NCBI RefSeq assembly: GCF_016908355.1
Contig: NZ_JAFBDT010000004.1
Span: 105,960 to 169,959, forward strand
DNA length: 64,000 bases
Reading direction: 5' to 3'
Source of the DNA: Fusibacter tunisiensis
GTDB lineage: Bacteria > Bacillota > Clostridia > Peptostreptococcales > Acidaminobacteraceae
Part shown: in pieces, positions 26,106 to 35,173 of the stretch
Numbering within the stretch: the first letter of the stretch is position 1
How the letters are laid out: every line of letters begins with the position of its first letter
The notes under the pieces: model-generated
The model's database searches: none
What the model was told of the DNA's origin: nothing
What the model saw: only the letters and a program-made list of their open reading frames with translations
Program-made: the position numbers and the translations under genes

Positions 26106-27266
26106 ATGATTTTTATTAAGAATGCAAAAATTTACACGATAACAAATGGCATTATTGAAAACGGCTGTATTTTAGTGGATGATGGCAAAATTAAAGAAAT
26201 TGGATCTGATTTAGTGGCACCGTTGGACGCTGAGGTGATTGATGCTGGTGGGAAAAATGTTTTTCCAGGCTTTATTGACGCACATTGTCACATTGGTATG
26301 TGGGAAGAAGGGATTGGATTTGAAGGTTCTGATGGAAACGAGATGACAGACCCGGTGACACCACATTTACGTGCGATTGATGCAATTAACCCAATGGATG
26401 AAGCCTTTACAAATGCCATTCAAGGCGGGGTTACAACTGCGGCAACTGGTCCAGGAAGTGCCAATGTTATTGGCGGTGTTTTTTCAGTCATTAAACTTCA
26501 TGGCGATCGGGTTGATGACATGGTTGTTCGCGAAACACTTGCTATGAAATGTGCTTTTGGTGAAAATCCAAAACGCGTTTATGCAGATAAAAAAATGACA
26601 CCTATGACACGTATGGGAACAGCTGCAAAACTTAGAGAAACTTTGGCGAAAGCCTTTGAATACAATCAGAAAAAGGAAGCAGCTGGAGATGATGCTTCCA
26701 AAATGCCAGCCTATGATATGAAACTTGAAGCGATGCTTCCGGTTGTAAAAGGTGAGATTCCTTTGAAGGCGCATGCCCACCGTGCAGATGACATCTTCAC
26801 TTCCATTAGAATTGCCAAAGAATTCGGCGTTAAGCTCACACTTGAGCACTGTACGGAAGGTCATCTTATTGCGGATCATTTGGCAAAAGAAGGGTATCCT
26901 GCAATTGTAGGGCCATCGTTCGGAAATAAGTCAAAATTTGAGCTCAATAAAAAGACCTTTGACACACCAAAAGTTATGGTTGAAGCGGGCTGTAAGATTG
27001 CAATAATGACAGATAGTCCTGTAATTCCGCTTGAGTACTTGCCAATGTGTGCAGCGCTGGCACATAGAGTTGGACTTGAAGAAGTGGAGGCTTTAAAGGC
27101 CATTACCATTAATGCTGCAGAAATCTTAGAAGTTTCAGATCGACTTGGAAGCTTAGAAGCCGGAAAAGATGCAGACATCGTAATTTGGGAAGGACATCCA
27201 TTTGACCTTCAAGCCAAAGTAGCGGTTACACTTGTAAATGGTGAAGTTGTTTATCGCAAATCATAA
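26106..27266 (+). CDS. Amidohydrolase family protein
   Basis: A 386-residue metal-dependent hydrolase of the imidazolonepropionase/dihydroorotase-like superfamily. ATG at 26106 is chosen with GGGGGG immediately upstream; a TTG at 26094 would sit within that region. The metal-binding HxH is in FPGFIDAHCHIGMWEEG. Further ligands are probably in KAHAHRADDI, LTLEHCTEGH and the catalytic Asp in IAIMTDSPVIP, with the usual C-terminal LGSLEAGKDADIVIWEGHPF. The substrate is not readable; amidohydrolases of this branch act on imidazolone or similar cyclic amides. A promoter-like TATAAT lies at about 26049. Confidence 0.9.
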   Translation: MIFIKNAKIYTITNGIIENGCILVDDGKIKEIGSDLVAPLDAEVIDAGGKNVFPGFIDAHCHIGMWEEGIGFEGSDGNEMTDPVTPHLRAIDAINPMDEAFTNAIQGGVTTAATGPGSANVIGGVFSVIKLHGDRVDDMVVRETLAMKCAFGENPKRVYADKKMTPMTRMGTAAKLRETLAKAFEYNQKKEAAGDDASKMPAYDMKLEAMLPVVKGEIPLKAHAHRADDIFTSIRIAKEFGVKLTLEHCTEGHLIADHLAKEGYPAIVGPSFGNKSKFELNKKTFDTPKVMVEAGCKIAIMTDSPVIPLEYLPMCAALAHRVGLEEVEALKAITINAAEILEVSDRLGSLEAGKDADIVIWEGHPFDLQAKVAVTLVNGEVVYRKS

Positions 27267-27292
27267 TATAAATTGAGTAACATTCCTTATGA

Positions 27293-27333
27293 CCCACTCG
27301 GTTCCCCAGGCTGAGTGGGCATTCCCTTTTTTT
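27293..27333 (+). terminator. Intrinsic terminator after amidohydrolase
   Basis: CCCACTC pairs with GAGTGGG around GGTTCCCCAGGCT, followed by CATTCCC and a T-run. Confidence 0.8.
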
Positions 27334-27405
27334 GGTGTTTTTGTTTCTGCTTTACACCGCTCGGAATTCCATATAAAATAGAGTGAGAAAAAATGAGGTG
27401 TGATT

Positions 27406-27852
27406 ATGGAAATGAAAATCAAGTCATTGGATGAGACAAAAATATATGCTTTTGAACTGGCAAAGCGATTGAAACCTGGTGCGGTTGTATGTTTGGAGGG
27501 AGATCTTGGGGCAGGAAAAACAACCTTTACACAGTTTTTGTGTGAAGCTTTAGGCGTTTCTGAGTATGTTACCAGTCCAAGTTTCAGTATCATGAATGCT
27601 TATGAGGGCCTAGTTGAAGGGGTAAAAATTCCCATTTATCATTTTGATGTTTACCGGATATCGGATCCCGATGAAATGGACGAAATCGGATTTGATGAAT
27701 TTTTATTTGGTTCTGGAATCTCTGTAATAGAGTGGGCTGGCATGATTGTGGACCGTTTACCAGATGAAGCGATATGGATTGAATTAAGACTGGATGAAAT
27801 GGGTACTAGAGTATTAAGAGAAACAATAAAGTCAGAAAGGAAATCACTATGA
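27406..27852 (+). CDS. tsaE: tRNA t6A ATPase subunit TsaE
   Basis: TsaE is the P-loop ATPase that drives the TsaB-TsaD complex in making N6-threonylcarbamoyladenosine at position 37 of ANN-decoding tRNAs. ATG at 27406 is chosen over GTG at 27400 because GAGGTG is better spaced from it. The 148-residue product has Walker A in CLEGDLGAGKTTFTQFL, then the TSPSFSIMNAYEG switch and YHFDVYRISDPDEMDEIGFD. It leads a four-gene operon with tight overlaps. Confidence 0.95.
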   Translation: MEMKIKSLDETKIYAFELAKRLKPGAVVCLEGDLGAGKTTFTQFLCEALGVSEYVTSPSFSIMNAYEGLVEGVKIPIYHFDVYRISDPDEMDEIGFDEFLFGSGISVIEWAGMIVDRLPDEAIWIELRLDEMGTRVLRETIKSERKSL

Positions 27853-28541
27853 AAACCTTGGTAATAGACACATCGTCCACTGCAGCGAGCATTGCCGTAA
27901 TTGAAGACGGGGTTGTGCTTGGAGAATATACCTTGCATACAATTCAGACCCATTCACAAAAGTTGATGCCGATGGTGGATCAGTTGCTTTCACATTTGGA
28001 TCTTAAAATTAGAGATATGGATCGGTTTGCTGTATGTGAAGGGCCTGGTTCTTTCACGGGTGTACGGATTGGACTGGCAGCTGTGAAGGCTTTTGCGCAA
28101 CCTTATAACAAACCCGTCTGCACATTTAGCAGTATGAAACTTTTGGCAGCGGCTTTTGCCCACTATGAAGGCATGGTGCTTTCGGCTTTAGACGCAAAAC
28201 GAGGCACCGTTTATTATGGTTTGTATCGGTGGCGGTTGGGGCATTTAGAAACTATTGCAGAGGGTGTGGAAGATGTGACGATGCTTCTTGAAGATGTTGC
28301 AACACGGTATATGGACCAGTATTTGGTGTGTACTGGTGATGCAACTTGGATTTATCAAGACGCATTTGACAAAATGCTAGGGACAGCACCGGCCATTAGG
28401 ATTACGGGAAAACGCACTTCTGTTCCCAATGCATCAAATTTTCGATATATAGAAGATGCGGTTTCAGAAGCGGTTGAATACAACGATGTGAAGGCCAATT
28501 ATATGAAAAAATCTCAAGCAGAAAGGGATTTGATTAAATGA
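27849..28541 (+). CDS. tsaB: tRNA t6A complex subunit TsaB
   Basis: TsaB is an inactive paralogue of TsaD with the ASKHA fold; it scaffolds the t6A synthase. The 230-residue product starts MKTLVIDTSSTAASIAVIED and contains FAVCEGPGSFTGVRIGLAA, the family signature. The C-terminal part is variable. Its ATG overlaps the stop of tsaE (4 bases), and its own stop overlaps the rimI start, indicating translational coupling. Confidence 0.95.
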   Translation: MKTLVIDTSSTAASIAVIEDGVVLGEYTLHTIQTHSQKLMPMVDQLLSHLDLKIRDMDRFAVCEGPGSFTGVRIGLAAVKAFAQPYNKPVCTFSSMKLLAAAFAHYEGMVLSALDAKRGTVYYGLYRWRLGHLETIAEGVEDVTMLLEDVATRYMDQYLVCTGDATWIYQDAFDKMLGTAPAIRITGKRTSVPNASNFRYIEDAVSEAVEYNDVKANYMKKSQAERDLIK

Positions 28542-28981
28542 AACCTATTGTTCGACTAATGACGGCTGAGGATATAGAATCGGTTTATGAAATCGAGCTC
28601 AAGTCTTTTGAAACGCCTTGGACTTTGGAAGCTTTCAATAAAGAAATTCATGAAAATGAATTGGCTGTCTATCATGTTTTGGAATTAAATGATTCTGTAA
28701 TTGGTTATGGCGGCATGTGGAAAATTGTAGATGAACTTCACGTAACCAATTTTGCGGTTTTACCCGATTATCGCGGAAAAGGATTTGCGCATTTTCTTAT
28801 GGACGCCATGGAGGATTATGGTGTTATTCATGGTTTTAAGTATATGACACTAGAAGTGAGAAGAAGCAACGCTGTGGCCATAGCACTTTATGAGAAGCAT
28901 GGATTTGTTGGGGCGGGATATCGGCCCAAATATTATGTGGATTCAGGTGAAGATGCTTTGGTCATGTGGAGGGAGTTATAG
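28538..28981 (+). CDS. rimI: Ribosomal-protein alanine acetyltransferase RimI
   Basis: A 147-residue GNAT acetyltransferase placed between tsaB and tsaD as in most Firmicutes. RimI of enteric bacteria acetylates the N-terminus of ribosomal protein S18. Acetyl-CoA binding is seen in VLPDYRGKGFAHFLMDAME, and LEVRRSNAVAIALYEKHGF is the conserved RimI segment. The gene starts inside the end of tsaB and ends one base before tsaD. Confidence 0.93.
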   Translation: MKPIVRLMTAEDIESVYEIELKSFETPWTLEAFNKEIHENELAVYHVLELNDSVIGYGGMWKIVDELHVTNFAVLPDYRGKGFAHFLMDAMEDYGVIHGFKYMTLEVRRSNAVAIALYEKHGFVGAGYRPKYYVDSGEDALVMWREL

Positions 28982-29992
28982 ATGGAAAATAAAATCATAA
29001 CATTGGCCATAGAGACATCGTGTGATGAAACAGCTTGTGCTGTGCTTGAAAATGGCAGAAAGATTTTGGCAAATGAAGTGTACACACAAATTGAAATTCA
29101 TAAGACTTTTGGCGGTGTCGTACCGGAAGTGGCTTCTCGAAATCATTTGGAAAAAATTGCTGAAAGTGTTGACCGTGCCCTAAACCAGTCTGGGAAAAAG
29201 ATGTCAGAGATTGATCATATTGCGGTGACATACGGGCCGGGACTTGTGGGGGCCTTGCTTGTGGGACTTTCTTACGCAAAAGCATTGGCTTACACACTTG
29301 AAATTCCAATAGTTGCAGTAAACCATATTGAAGGTCACATAGCGGCGAACTATATAGCACACCAAACCTTAGAGCCCCCTTTTTTGTGTTTAATCGTATC
29401 GGGTGGGCATACGCACCTTGTTAAGGTAAATGGCTATACAGAGTTTGAAGTAATTGGAAGAACCCGTGACGATGCTGCAGGCGAGGCCTTTGACAAGGTT
29501 TCTAGGACTCTTGGTTTAGGATATCCAGGGGGACCTATTGTGGATAAACTTGCAAAAAAGGGGAATCCATATGCCATAGATTTTCCAAAAGCCATGATGG
29601 GTCATGACACCTTAGATTTTTCATTTAGTGGCCTTAAATCTGCTGTTTTGAATTATTTAAACAAGTGTCGTATGAAGGGTGATTCTATTGTAGTAGAGGA
29701 TGTGTGCGCCAGTTTTCAACATGCAGTTGTAGAAACGCTTAAAGGGAAAGTGCTACAGGCTATGGAACAGACAGGGTGTCATAAAATTGTTTTGGCTGGA
29801 GGTGTGGCGGCAAATTCAGCCCTACGTCATGCTTTGGGATCGCTTGAAACTATTGATATTTACTATCCGCCTTTGGATCTGTGCACAGATAATGCGGCGA
29901 TGATTGGTTGTGCAGGGTATTATAAGTTTCTAAAAGGGGATATTTCCGGACTCGATGTGAATGCAGTCCCAAATTTAAAAATCGGAGAATAA
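28982..29992 (+). CDS. tsaD: tRNA t6A transferase TsaD
   Basis: TsaD transfers the threonylcarbamoyl group to A37 of tRNA. The 336-residue product has the ASKHA fold with the metal-binding [14 protein letters not shown] motif (H, H), [18 protein letters not shown] near the start, SGGHTHLV, and the C-terminal [12 protein letters not shown] and CTDNAAMIG segments. It closes the tsaE-tsaB-rimI-tsaD operon, and a terminator begins 9 bases after its stop. Confidence 0.97.
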   Translation: MENKIITLAIETSCDETACAVLENGRKILANEVYTQIEIHKTFGGVVPEVASRNHLEKIAESVDRALNQSGKKMSEIDHIAVTYGPGLVGALLVGLSYAKALAYTLEIPIVAVNHIEGHIAANYIAHQTLEPPFLCLIVSGGHTHLVKVNGYTEFEVIGRTRDDAAGEAFDKVSRTLGLGYPGGPIVDKLAKKGNPYAIDFPKAMMGHDTLDFSFSGLKSAVLNYLNKCRMKGDSIVVEDVCASFQHAVVETLKGKVLQAMEQTGCHKIVLAGGVAANSALRHALGSLETIDIYYPPLDLCTDNAAMIGCAGYYKFLKGDISGLDVNAVPNLKIGE

Positions 29993-30000
29993 TATTATTA

Positions 30001-30030
30001 AAATGGGACTTATGTCCCATTTACTTTTTT
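30001..30030 (+). terminator. Intrinsic terminator after tsaD
   Basis: AAATGGGAC (30001-30009) and GTCCCATTT (30014-30022) form a perfect 9-base stem with a TTAT loop, followed by TTTTTT. Confidence 0.9.
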
Positions 30031-30117
30031 GTCCTAAAAGAGACGAAAATGACGGAAATTTCATGTTATGTAAACCGAAAGCACGTTCGTCTATTCATGT
30101 ACTAATATTTGTACAAT

Positions 30118-30232
30118 TGTGGATTAACCTGTGGACAGTGTGGAAAACTATTGTATATTGGAGAATGCATCCTGGATGAACTGGGGATAACCTTGTAAAA
30201 ACATGGGGATAAGTTGACAAGTTAGTGGATAA
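30118..30232 (+). promoter_or_regulatory. Cluster of six DnaA-box-like motifs
   Basis: Six 9-mers resembling the DnaA box TGTGGATAA lie in one orientation within 115 bases: TGTGGATTA 30118, TGTGGACAG 30130, TGTGGAAAA 30139, TGGGGATAA 30182, TGGGGATAA 30204 and AGTGGATAA 30224. None is perfect. No dnaA, dnaN or rpmH gene is near. A DnaA-binding cluster is possible; an origin is unlikely from context alone. Confidence 0.55.
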
Positions 30233-30327
30233 ATTTATTTTAGAGTATAAGTATTCACGATAAAAGGATATTACTTCCAAAAAAAATGGGTTACATAATT
30301 ATGAATCTGCTTATTTACTTTCGCTTA

Positions 30328-30369
30328 GAAAAAGAAAGCCCCTCTTTAGGGTTAATTCTAAAGAGGGGC
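30328..30369 (-). terminator. Intrinsic terminator of acpP
   Basis: A perfect 12-base stem (GCCCCTCTTTAG 30338-30349 with CTAAAGAGGGGC 30358-30369) has a run rich in A on its left. This reads as a T-run on the minus strand just after acpP. Confidence 0.9.
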
Positions 30370-30383
30370 AAGTCTTATCATTT

Positions 30384-30614
30384 TTATTCAATACCAACAC
30401 TGGCAAGGTAAGTGATGACGTCTGAAATAGATGTAAACTTTTCAGCAATTTCATCGGGAATTTCAATTTCAAATTCATCTTCTATAGCCATAATAATTTC
30501 GACAGCATCAATAGAATCAATATCCATACTATCAAACGTTGTATCTGCAGTAATTTCTGAAGAATCTAAAACGCTAAGCTGCTCGAGAATAATTGACTTA
30601 ATTTTTTCAAACAT
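30384..30614 (-). CDS. acpP: Acyl carrier protein
   Basis: A 76-residue acyl carrier protein, which carries growing acyl chains on a phosphopantetheine arm. The attachment serine is in the FDSMDIDSIDAVEIIMAIED motif (DSID). The protein is strongly acidic and of the usual length. AGGAGGG precedes the ATG on the minus strand. It stands alone between two terminators, not in a fab operon. It could serve fatty-acid synthesis or a specialised pathway; the standard DS[IL]D motif and size favour a general role. Confidence 0.92.
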   Translation of the reverse strand: MFEKIKSIILEQLSVLDSSEITADTTFDSMDIDSIDAVEIIMAIEDEFEIEIPDEIAEKFTSISDVITYLASVGIE

Positions 30615-30700
30615 AAAACCCTCCTAAAATGTTTAACACGTGGCTTAATTTTATTATAAAGTAAAATCCTTATTTGTCTACTATGAAATATTTGAAGAAT

Positions 30701-32614
30701 TTATAAAATTTCCAAATACTCATCTAACTGGCTATAAAGTTCCACCAGTTCGTCTTTGAGTCGTTTAATATCACGTTGAACTTCGGCAGACTTATCAGGA
30801 TCTGAATAAATAGATTCATCACAAAGATCGAGTTCCAGCTGGTGTACTTTTTCTTCATGGGTTTCTATAGATGTTTCCAACGCTTTTAAAGTTTGTTTTT
30901 GCTTCTTTAAAGCTTGTTGTGCCTCTTTTTCTTTGCGTTGCTTCTCTTTTAACCGCGTTTTATTTGTGTTGGAATCACTTATAGGCGCAGTCTCAAAGGC
31001 TGTCGCTTCTTCTTTTTTGAGCTGAAAATAATCATAATTGCCCCAATAAACCGCTAGACCATTTTCAGTGAGCTCAAAAATCTTGGTACAGATTTTGTTT
31101 AGGAAAAAACGGTCGTGAGAAATTGCAACAAGTGTGCCATCGTAACTCAAAAGTGCATCCTCAAGAGATTCTTTTGCGTAAATGTCCAAATGATTTGTTG
31201 GTTCATCCAAAAATAAGGTGTTGAAATCAGACAACATTAATTTTAAAAGGGAAACCCGACTGCGTTCACCACCACTTAGTTGACGAATTTGTTTTTCAAT
31301 ATCATCTCCCTCAAATAGGAATGCGCCCAGTAAAGATCTGACTTCTGTAAGTGTCAACGTGGGATTTTCATCGTGAATTTCTTCGATAACGGTTTTGTTT
31401 AACTGTAAATTTCCAAGTTCTTGATCATAATACCCTGGATGCACGTGATGGCCCCAGTGGATTTTTCCAGAATTGGCATCAATCTCTTGAATGAGTATCT
31501 TGAATAGTGTGGTTTTACCGACACCGTTTGGGCCAACAAGGCCAATACGTTCTCCATTATAGATTTCAAACGATAGATCTTTAAGAACTGTGTGAGAACC
31601 GTATGATTTGTAGAGGTTTTCAACTTGAAGAACGTCCTTGCCACTTTTTGCAAATGATTTTAAGTGGAGTTTAAAGTGATTTTTGAAAAATGTTGGGCGT
31701 TCAACCAAAGACATTTGTGCCAAACGTTTTTCACGAGATTTGGCACGTTTGGTGAGTTTTTCTGTGCCGTGGCCTTTAAATCTGCGTATGATTTCCTCTT
31801 GTTTTTGAATTTCTTTTTGTTGCTGTTCATACTGCTTAAGTTCTGATTCTATACGGGCTTTTTTTTGAGTCAAATAGGCGGAGTAGTTGCCCGTGTATTC
31901 TTGAATACTTTTGTTTTCAACTTCAAGGATTCGCGTCACAATCTGGTCTAGAAAATACCGGTCGTGTGAAATCATCACAATAGTGCCCTCATACTCTTTT
32001 AGATAAGTCTCCAACCACTTGATTGCTTCTATGTCCAAATGGTTAGTGGGTTCATCTAAAAATAAAATATCGGGTTTGGTGAGTAGGAGTCTGGCGATGC
32101 CAACCCTTGATTTTTGCCCACCGCTCAGTTGGTTAATGGGTTTTTGATGTTCTTTTTCAGTAAACCCTAAACCGTTAAGGACACCTCTGATTTTACTGGA
32201 TACAGTGTATCCGTCTAGTTGTTCAAACTTGGTCTGAAGCGCTGCATAAGTATCTAAAATAGGGTGTTGTTGATTTGGTGGCATGTGCTGCATATCTTGC
32301 TCCAAAGCCCGCATTTTGTGCTCTAGTTCAAATACGGATTCAAAAACAGACGCACAGTAATCAAAAGCAGAAATCTCAGAATCAATTCTTGTGTTTTGCT
32401 CAAGATACCCAATGGTGAGGTCTTTTCCGATAAAAATATCACCCGCATCTTTTGATTCAATTCCTGTTAGAATTTTAATTAACGTTGTTTTTCCGGCGCC
32501 ATTGACACCGATTAGGCCAATTTTATCTCCTGTATTAATCGTAAAATTGATTCCGGCTAGAATTTCATCAATTCCATATATTTTTTGTATGTCTTTACAT
32601 GATATGGCAATCAT
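30701..32614 (-). CDS. ABC-F family ATPase (YdiF-like)
   Basis: A 637-residue soluble protein with two ABC ATPase domains and no membrane segment, as in ABC-F proteins that act on ribosomes. Domain 1 has Walker A GVNGAGKTTLIK and signature LSGGQKSRVGIARLLL with LFLDEPTNHLDIEAIKWLE. Domain 2 has GPNGVGKTTLFK and LSGGERSRVSLLKLML. Between them lies the charged linker (about 240-310) that reaches into the ribosomal E site in this family. The C-terminal 90 residues form a coiled coil. It resembles housekeeping YdiF/Uup-type members; drug resistance cannot be inferred. Confidence 0.93.
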   Translation of the reverse strand: MIAISCKDIQKIYGIDEILAGINFTINTGDKIGLIGVNGAGKTTLIKILTGIESKDAGDIFIGKDLTIGYLEQNTRIDSEISAFDYCASVFESVFELEHKMRALEQDMQHMPPNQQHPILDTYAALQTKFEQLDGYTVSSKIRGVLNGLGFTEKEHQKPINQLSGGQKSRVGIARLLLTKPDILFLDEPTNHLDIEAIKWLETYLKEYEGTIVMISHDRYFLDQIVTRILEVENKSIQEYTGNYSAYLTQKKARIESELKQYEQQQKEIQKQEEIIRRFKGHGTEKLTKRAKSREKRLAQMSLVERPTFFKNHFKLHLKSFAKSGKDVLQVENLYKSYGSHTVLKDLSFEIYNGERIGLVGPNGVGKTTLFKILIQEIDANSGKIHWGHHVHPGYYDQELGNLQLNKTVIEEIHDENPTLTLTEVRSLLGAFLFEGDDIEKQIRQLSGGERSRVSLLKLMLSDFNTLFLDEPTNHLDIYAKESLEDALLSYDGTLVAISHDRFFLNKICTKIFELTENGLAVYWGNYDYFQLKKEEATAFETAPISDSNTNKTRLKEKQRKEKEAQQALKKQKQTLKALETSIETHEEKVHQLELDLCDESIYSDPDKSAEVQRDIKRLKDELVELYSQLDEYLEIL

Positions 32615-32731
32615 TATTTATCCTCTTATTCAAAAAAATAACAAAGTTTGCTAAATACTACTAGATATTATACCTTATCTGTTTTAAAATAAAAAGGGGA
32701 AGCGGAATTGTCTGAACTTTATGTTATTTAT

Positions 32732-32761
32732 TTGACAATCTTTTCCCAGAAGTGTTATAAT
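32732..32761 (+). promoter_or_regulatory. SigA promoter of rex
   Basis: TTGACA (32732-32737) and TATAAT (32756-32761), both perfect consensus hexamers, are separated by 18 bases. They lie about 40 bases before the rex start. Confidence 0.8.
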
Positions 32762-32801
32762 TTAGTTGAGAACATATGTTAATTCTATCAGTGAGGTGTT
32801 T

Positions 32802-33431
32802 ATGAAAGATAAAAATATTTCGGTGGCAGTCATCAGGAGATTGCCTAAGTACCATCGTTACCTGAAAGAATTGTTGGATCGCGACATTAGACGTATATCA
32901 TCAAAGGAACTTAGCAAGATTATTGGCTTTACAGCTTCTCAAATTAGACAGGACTTAAATAATTTTGGGGGGTTTGGCCAGCAGGGTTATGGCTATAATG
33001 TAGAAGATTTATATCAAGAAATTAGTAAAATACTTGGATTGACTCGTAACTACAATGTTGTCATTGTGGGCGCGGGAAATTTGGGACAGGCACTTGCCAA
33101 CTACACAAGTTTTGGACGACTTGGGTTTGATCTTAAGGCAATTTTCGATATCAACCCTAAATTCAGAGGGTTTAAAGTCAATGATGTAGATGTTTTAGAC
33201 ATGGATAATTTTGAGACTTTTATTGAAGAAAACGCTGTTGAGATTGTCTACATCTGCACGAGTCGGAATGGTGCCCAAGACGTGGCCGATAGAGTTCAGA
33301 AGACAAAAGTTAAGGCCATTTGGAATTTTGCACCTATTGATTTGAAGGTCAATGAAGATGTAATTGTAGAAAATGTGCATCTTATTGATAATTTACTAAC
33401 GCTATCCTACTTCTTGAAAGAAAACCAATAG
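32802..33431 (+). CDS. rex: Redox-sensing transcriptional repressor Rex
   Basis: Rex represses fermentation and electron-transfer genes and leaves DNA when NADH binds. ATG at 32802 (MKDKNISVAVIRRLPKYHRY) is chosen with GTGAGGTG at 32791-32798. The 209-residue product has an N-terminal winged helix (SKELSKIIGFTASQIRQDLN then NFGGFGQQGYGY) and a Rossmann domain with GAGNLGQALANY. A clear SigA promoter precedes it and a terminator follows. A Rex-like operator lies ahead of the ferredoxin gene at 36.0 kb. Confidence 0.97.
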   Translation: MKDKNISVAVIRRLPKYHRYLKELLDRDIRRISSKELSKIIGFTASQIRQDLNNFGGFGQQGYGYNVEDLYQEISKILGLTRNYNVVIVGAGNLGQALANYTSFGRLGFDLKAIFDINPKFRGFKVNDVDVLDMDNFETFIEENAVEIVYICTSRNGAQDVADRVQKTKVKAIWNFAPIDLKVNEDVIVENVHLIDNLLTLSYFLKENQ

Positions 33432-33442
33432 ATATTTTTATG

Positions 33443-33473
33443 AGACGAGACGTGACCTCGTCTTCTTTTTTTG
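33443..33473 (+). terminator. Intrinsic terminator after rex
   Basis: AGACGAG pairs with CTCGTCT across an ACGTGAC loop, followed by a T-run. Confidence 0.85.
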
Positions 33474-33521
33474 GTAAAATATCAGTTAGGGATTGCAACA
33501 AATTATTGGGAGGACAAAAAA

Positions 33522-34700
33522 ATGAAAGAAGTGGTAATTGTAAGTGCTGTGAGAACAGCTGTGGGCGCTTTTGGCGGGTCGTTAAAAGATGTAACGCCAG
33601 CTGAACTTGGTGCGGTGGTTATTAAAGAAGCGTTAGACCGCATTAAACTTGATCCTGCGGCAGTAAATGAAGTGCTTATGGGATCTGTGCTTCAAGCTGG
33701 ATATGGCCAGGGTGTCGCACGACAGGCTTGGCTAAAAAATGGTTTTCCTGTAGAAGTACCCTGTTCAACTGTGAATATGATTTGTGGCTCAGGACTCAAA
33801 ACAGTCTCTATGGGCGTTGAATCTATCCAAACGGGCACAAATGACATTGTTGTGGCTGGTGGTACAGAAAACATGAGTATGGCCCCTTATTTAATTAAGT
33901 CTGGAAGATGGGGACAACGCATGGGAAATGGTGAACTTTATGATGTTATGGTAATGGATGGCCTTTGGGACGTTTTCAACAATTACCACATGGGCATTAC
34001 AGCAGAAAATATTGCTGAAAAATGGAATTTGACACGTGAAGAGCAAGACAATTTGGCATTTGAATCTCAGAAAAAAGCGGCAGCTGCAAGAGATTCGGGA
34101 CGCTTTAAAGATGAGATCGTTCCTGTCTATATCCCGCAGCGTAAAGGGGATCCAGTTTGTTTTGACACAGATGAATATATAAAAGAAACATCACTTGAAA
34201 AACTTTCAAAATTAAGACCTGCTTTTAAAAAAGAAGGCACAGTTACAGCGGGAAATGCTTCTGGTATAAACGATGGTGCTTCTTGCGTGATTCTTATGAG
34301 TAAGGAAAAAGCAGAGGCGCTAGGCATTCAACCTATTTGTGAAGTTGTTTCTCACGCATCTGCTGGTGTAGACCCAAGCATTATGGGTACAGGCCCAATA
34401 CCTGCAACGCGCAAGGCGCTTGAACGTGCAAATCTAAAAGTTGAGAATTTGGATTTGATTGAAGCCAACGAAGCATTTGCTGCACAGGCACTAGCTGTTA
34501 ATAAGGAACTTGGATTTGACCCTAAAAAAGTAAATGTAAATGGTGGTGCAATTGCAATTGGTCATCCTATTGGTGCATCTGGCAACCGAATTCTTGTGAC
34601 TTTACTTTATGAGATGCAAAAAAGAGAAGTCAATCTCGGCCTAGCCACACTTTGTATTGGCGGTGGTATGGGTGAAGCGCTGATTGTAAAACGCATCTAG
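33522..34700 (+). CDS. thlA: Acetyl-CoA C-acetyltransferase (thiolase)
   Basis: Thiolase condenses two acetyl-CoA to acetoacetyl-CoA, the entry to butyrate-type fermentation, or works in reverse. ATG at 33522 follows GGGAGGA at 33508-33514. The 392-residue product has the acylated cysteine in [15 protein letters not shown] (near residue 88), the [10 protein letters not shown] histidine motif and the second cysteine in [13 protein letters not shown]. The length is standard. It follows rex directly and is a typical member of Rex regulons, though no clear operator is visible in the short gap. A MarR regulator follows. Confidence 0.95.
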   Translation: MKEVVIVSAVRTAVGAFGGSLKDVTPAELGAVVIKEALDRIKLDPAAVNEVLMGSVLQAGYGQGVARQAWLKNGFPVEVPCSTVNMICGSGLKTVSMGVESIQTGTNDIVVAGGTENMSMAPYLIKSGRWGQRMGNGELYDVMVMDGLWDVFNNYHMGITAENIAEKWNLTREEQDNLAFESQKKAAAARDSGRFKDEIVPVYIPQRKGDPVCFDTDEYIKETSLEKLSKLRPAFKKEGTVTAGNASGINDGASCVILMSKEKAEALGIQPICEVVSHASAGVDPSIMGTGPIPATRKALERANLKVENLDLIEANEAFAAQALAVNKELGFDPKKVNVNGGAIAIGHPIGASGNRILVTLLYEMQKREVNLGLATLCIGGGMGEALIVKRI

Positions 34701-34720
34701 TTTAGGGACTAGGAGGGTAC

Positions 34721-35173
34721 ATGGCAAATTATTCCAAAGAAATTACACATATGATGGACAGGCTTTATGTTAAGTTACTGTCTCAAGACCGTAATGGGCT
34801 TTATAAAGAAACCATCTATCCGAAACTCAATCTAATGGAATTTCTAATGATTAAAAAAATTGGGGAAGCCGGTACCATTCGTCTAAATAAATTAATTGAT
34901 TTGATGGAAGTGGATCGAAATCTTGTAACGACAACAGTTAAGAAACTCAGCACCTTACGGCTTTTAAAGAAAAATCCAGATGTCCTGGATGGACGCATAC
35001 AGTGCATTTCTTTACTTCCAGAAGGTGACGTTTTATACAACCGAATTTTAGAAATTCAGAAGGAAGAAATTGACTTTGTATTAAATGAAATTACCGTAAA
35101 TGAAGAGAAAGCGGTTCTTAAATTCATTAGTAAAATTGTTCAATTTCACACAGATAAGTATGAGATTAAGTGA
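34721..35173 (+). CDS. MarR family transcriptional regulator
   Basis: A 150-residue winged-helix regulator. The DNA-binding helices lie in TIRLNKLIDLMEVDRNLVTT then TVKKLSTLRLLKKNPDVLDG, followed by the wing, RIQCISLLPEGDVLYNRI. N- and C-terminal helices would form the dimer. The ligand is unknown. It lies 20 bases after the thiolase gene and overlaps the next gene by 14 bases, so it may be in one transcript with both. Control of thiolase by it is only a guess. Confidence 0.85.
   Translation: MANYSKEITHMMDRLYVKLLSQDRNGLYKETIYPKLNLMEFLMIKKIGEAGTIRLNKLIDLMEVDRNLVTTTVKKLSTLRLLKKNPDVLDGRIQCISLLPEGDVLYNRILEIQKEEIDFVLNEITVNEEKAVLKFISKIVQFHTDKYEIK

Noticed and set aside
30118..30232. Chromosome replication origin
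   Set aside because: The DnaA-like motifs are imperfect and no dnaA, dnaN, rpmH or gidA gene is present; a non-origin cluster is the most that can be said.
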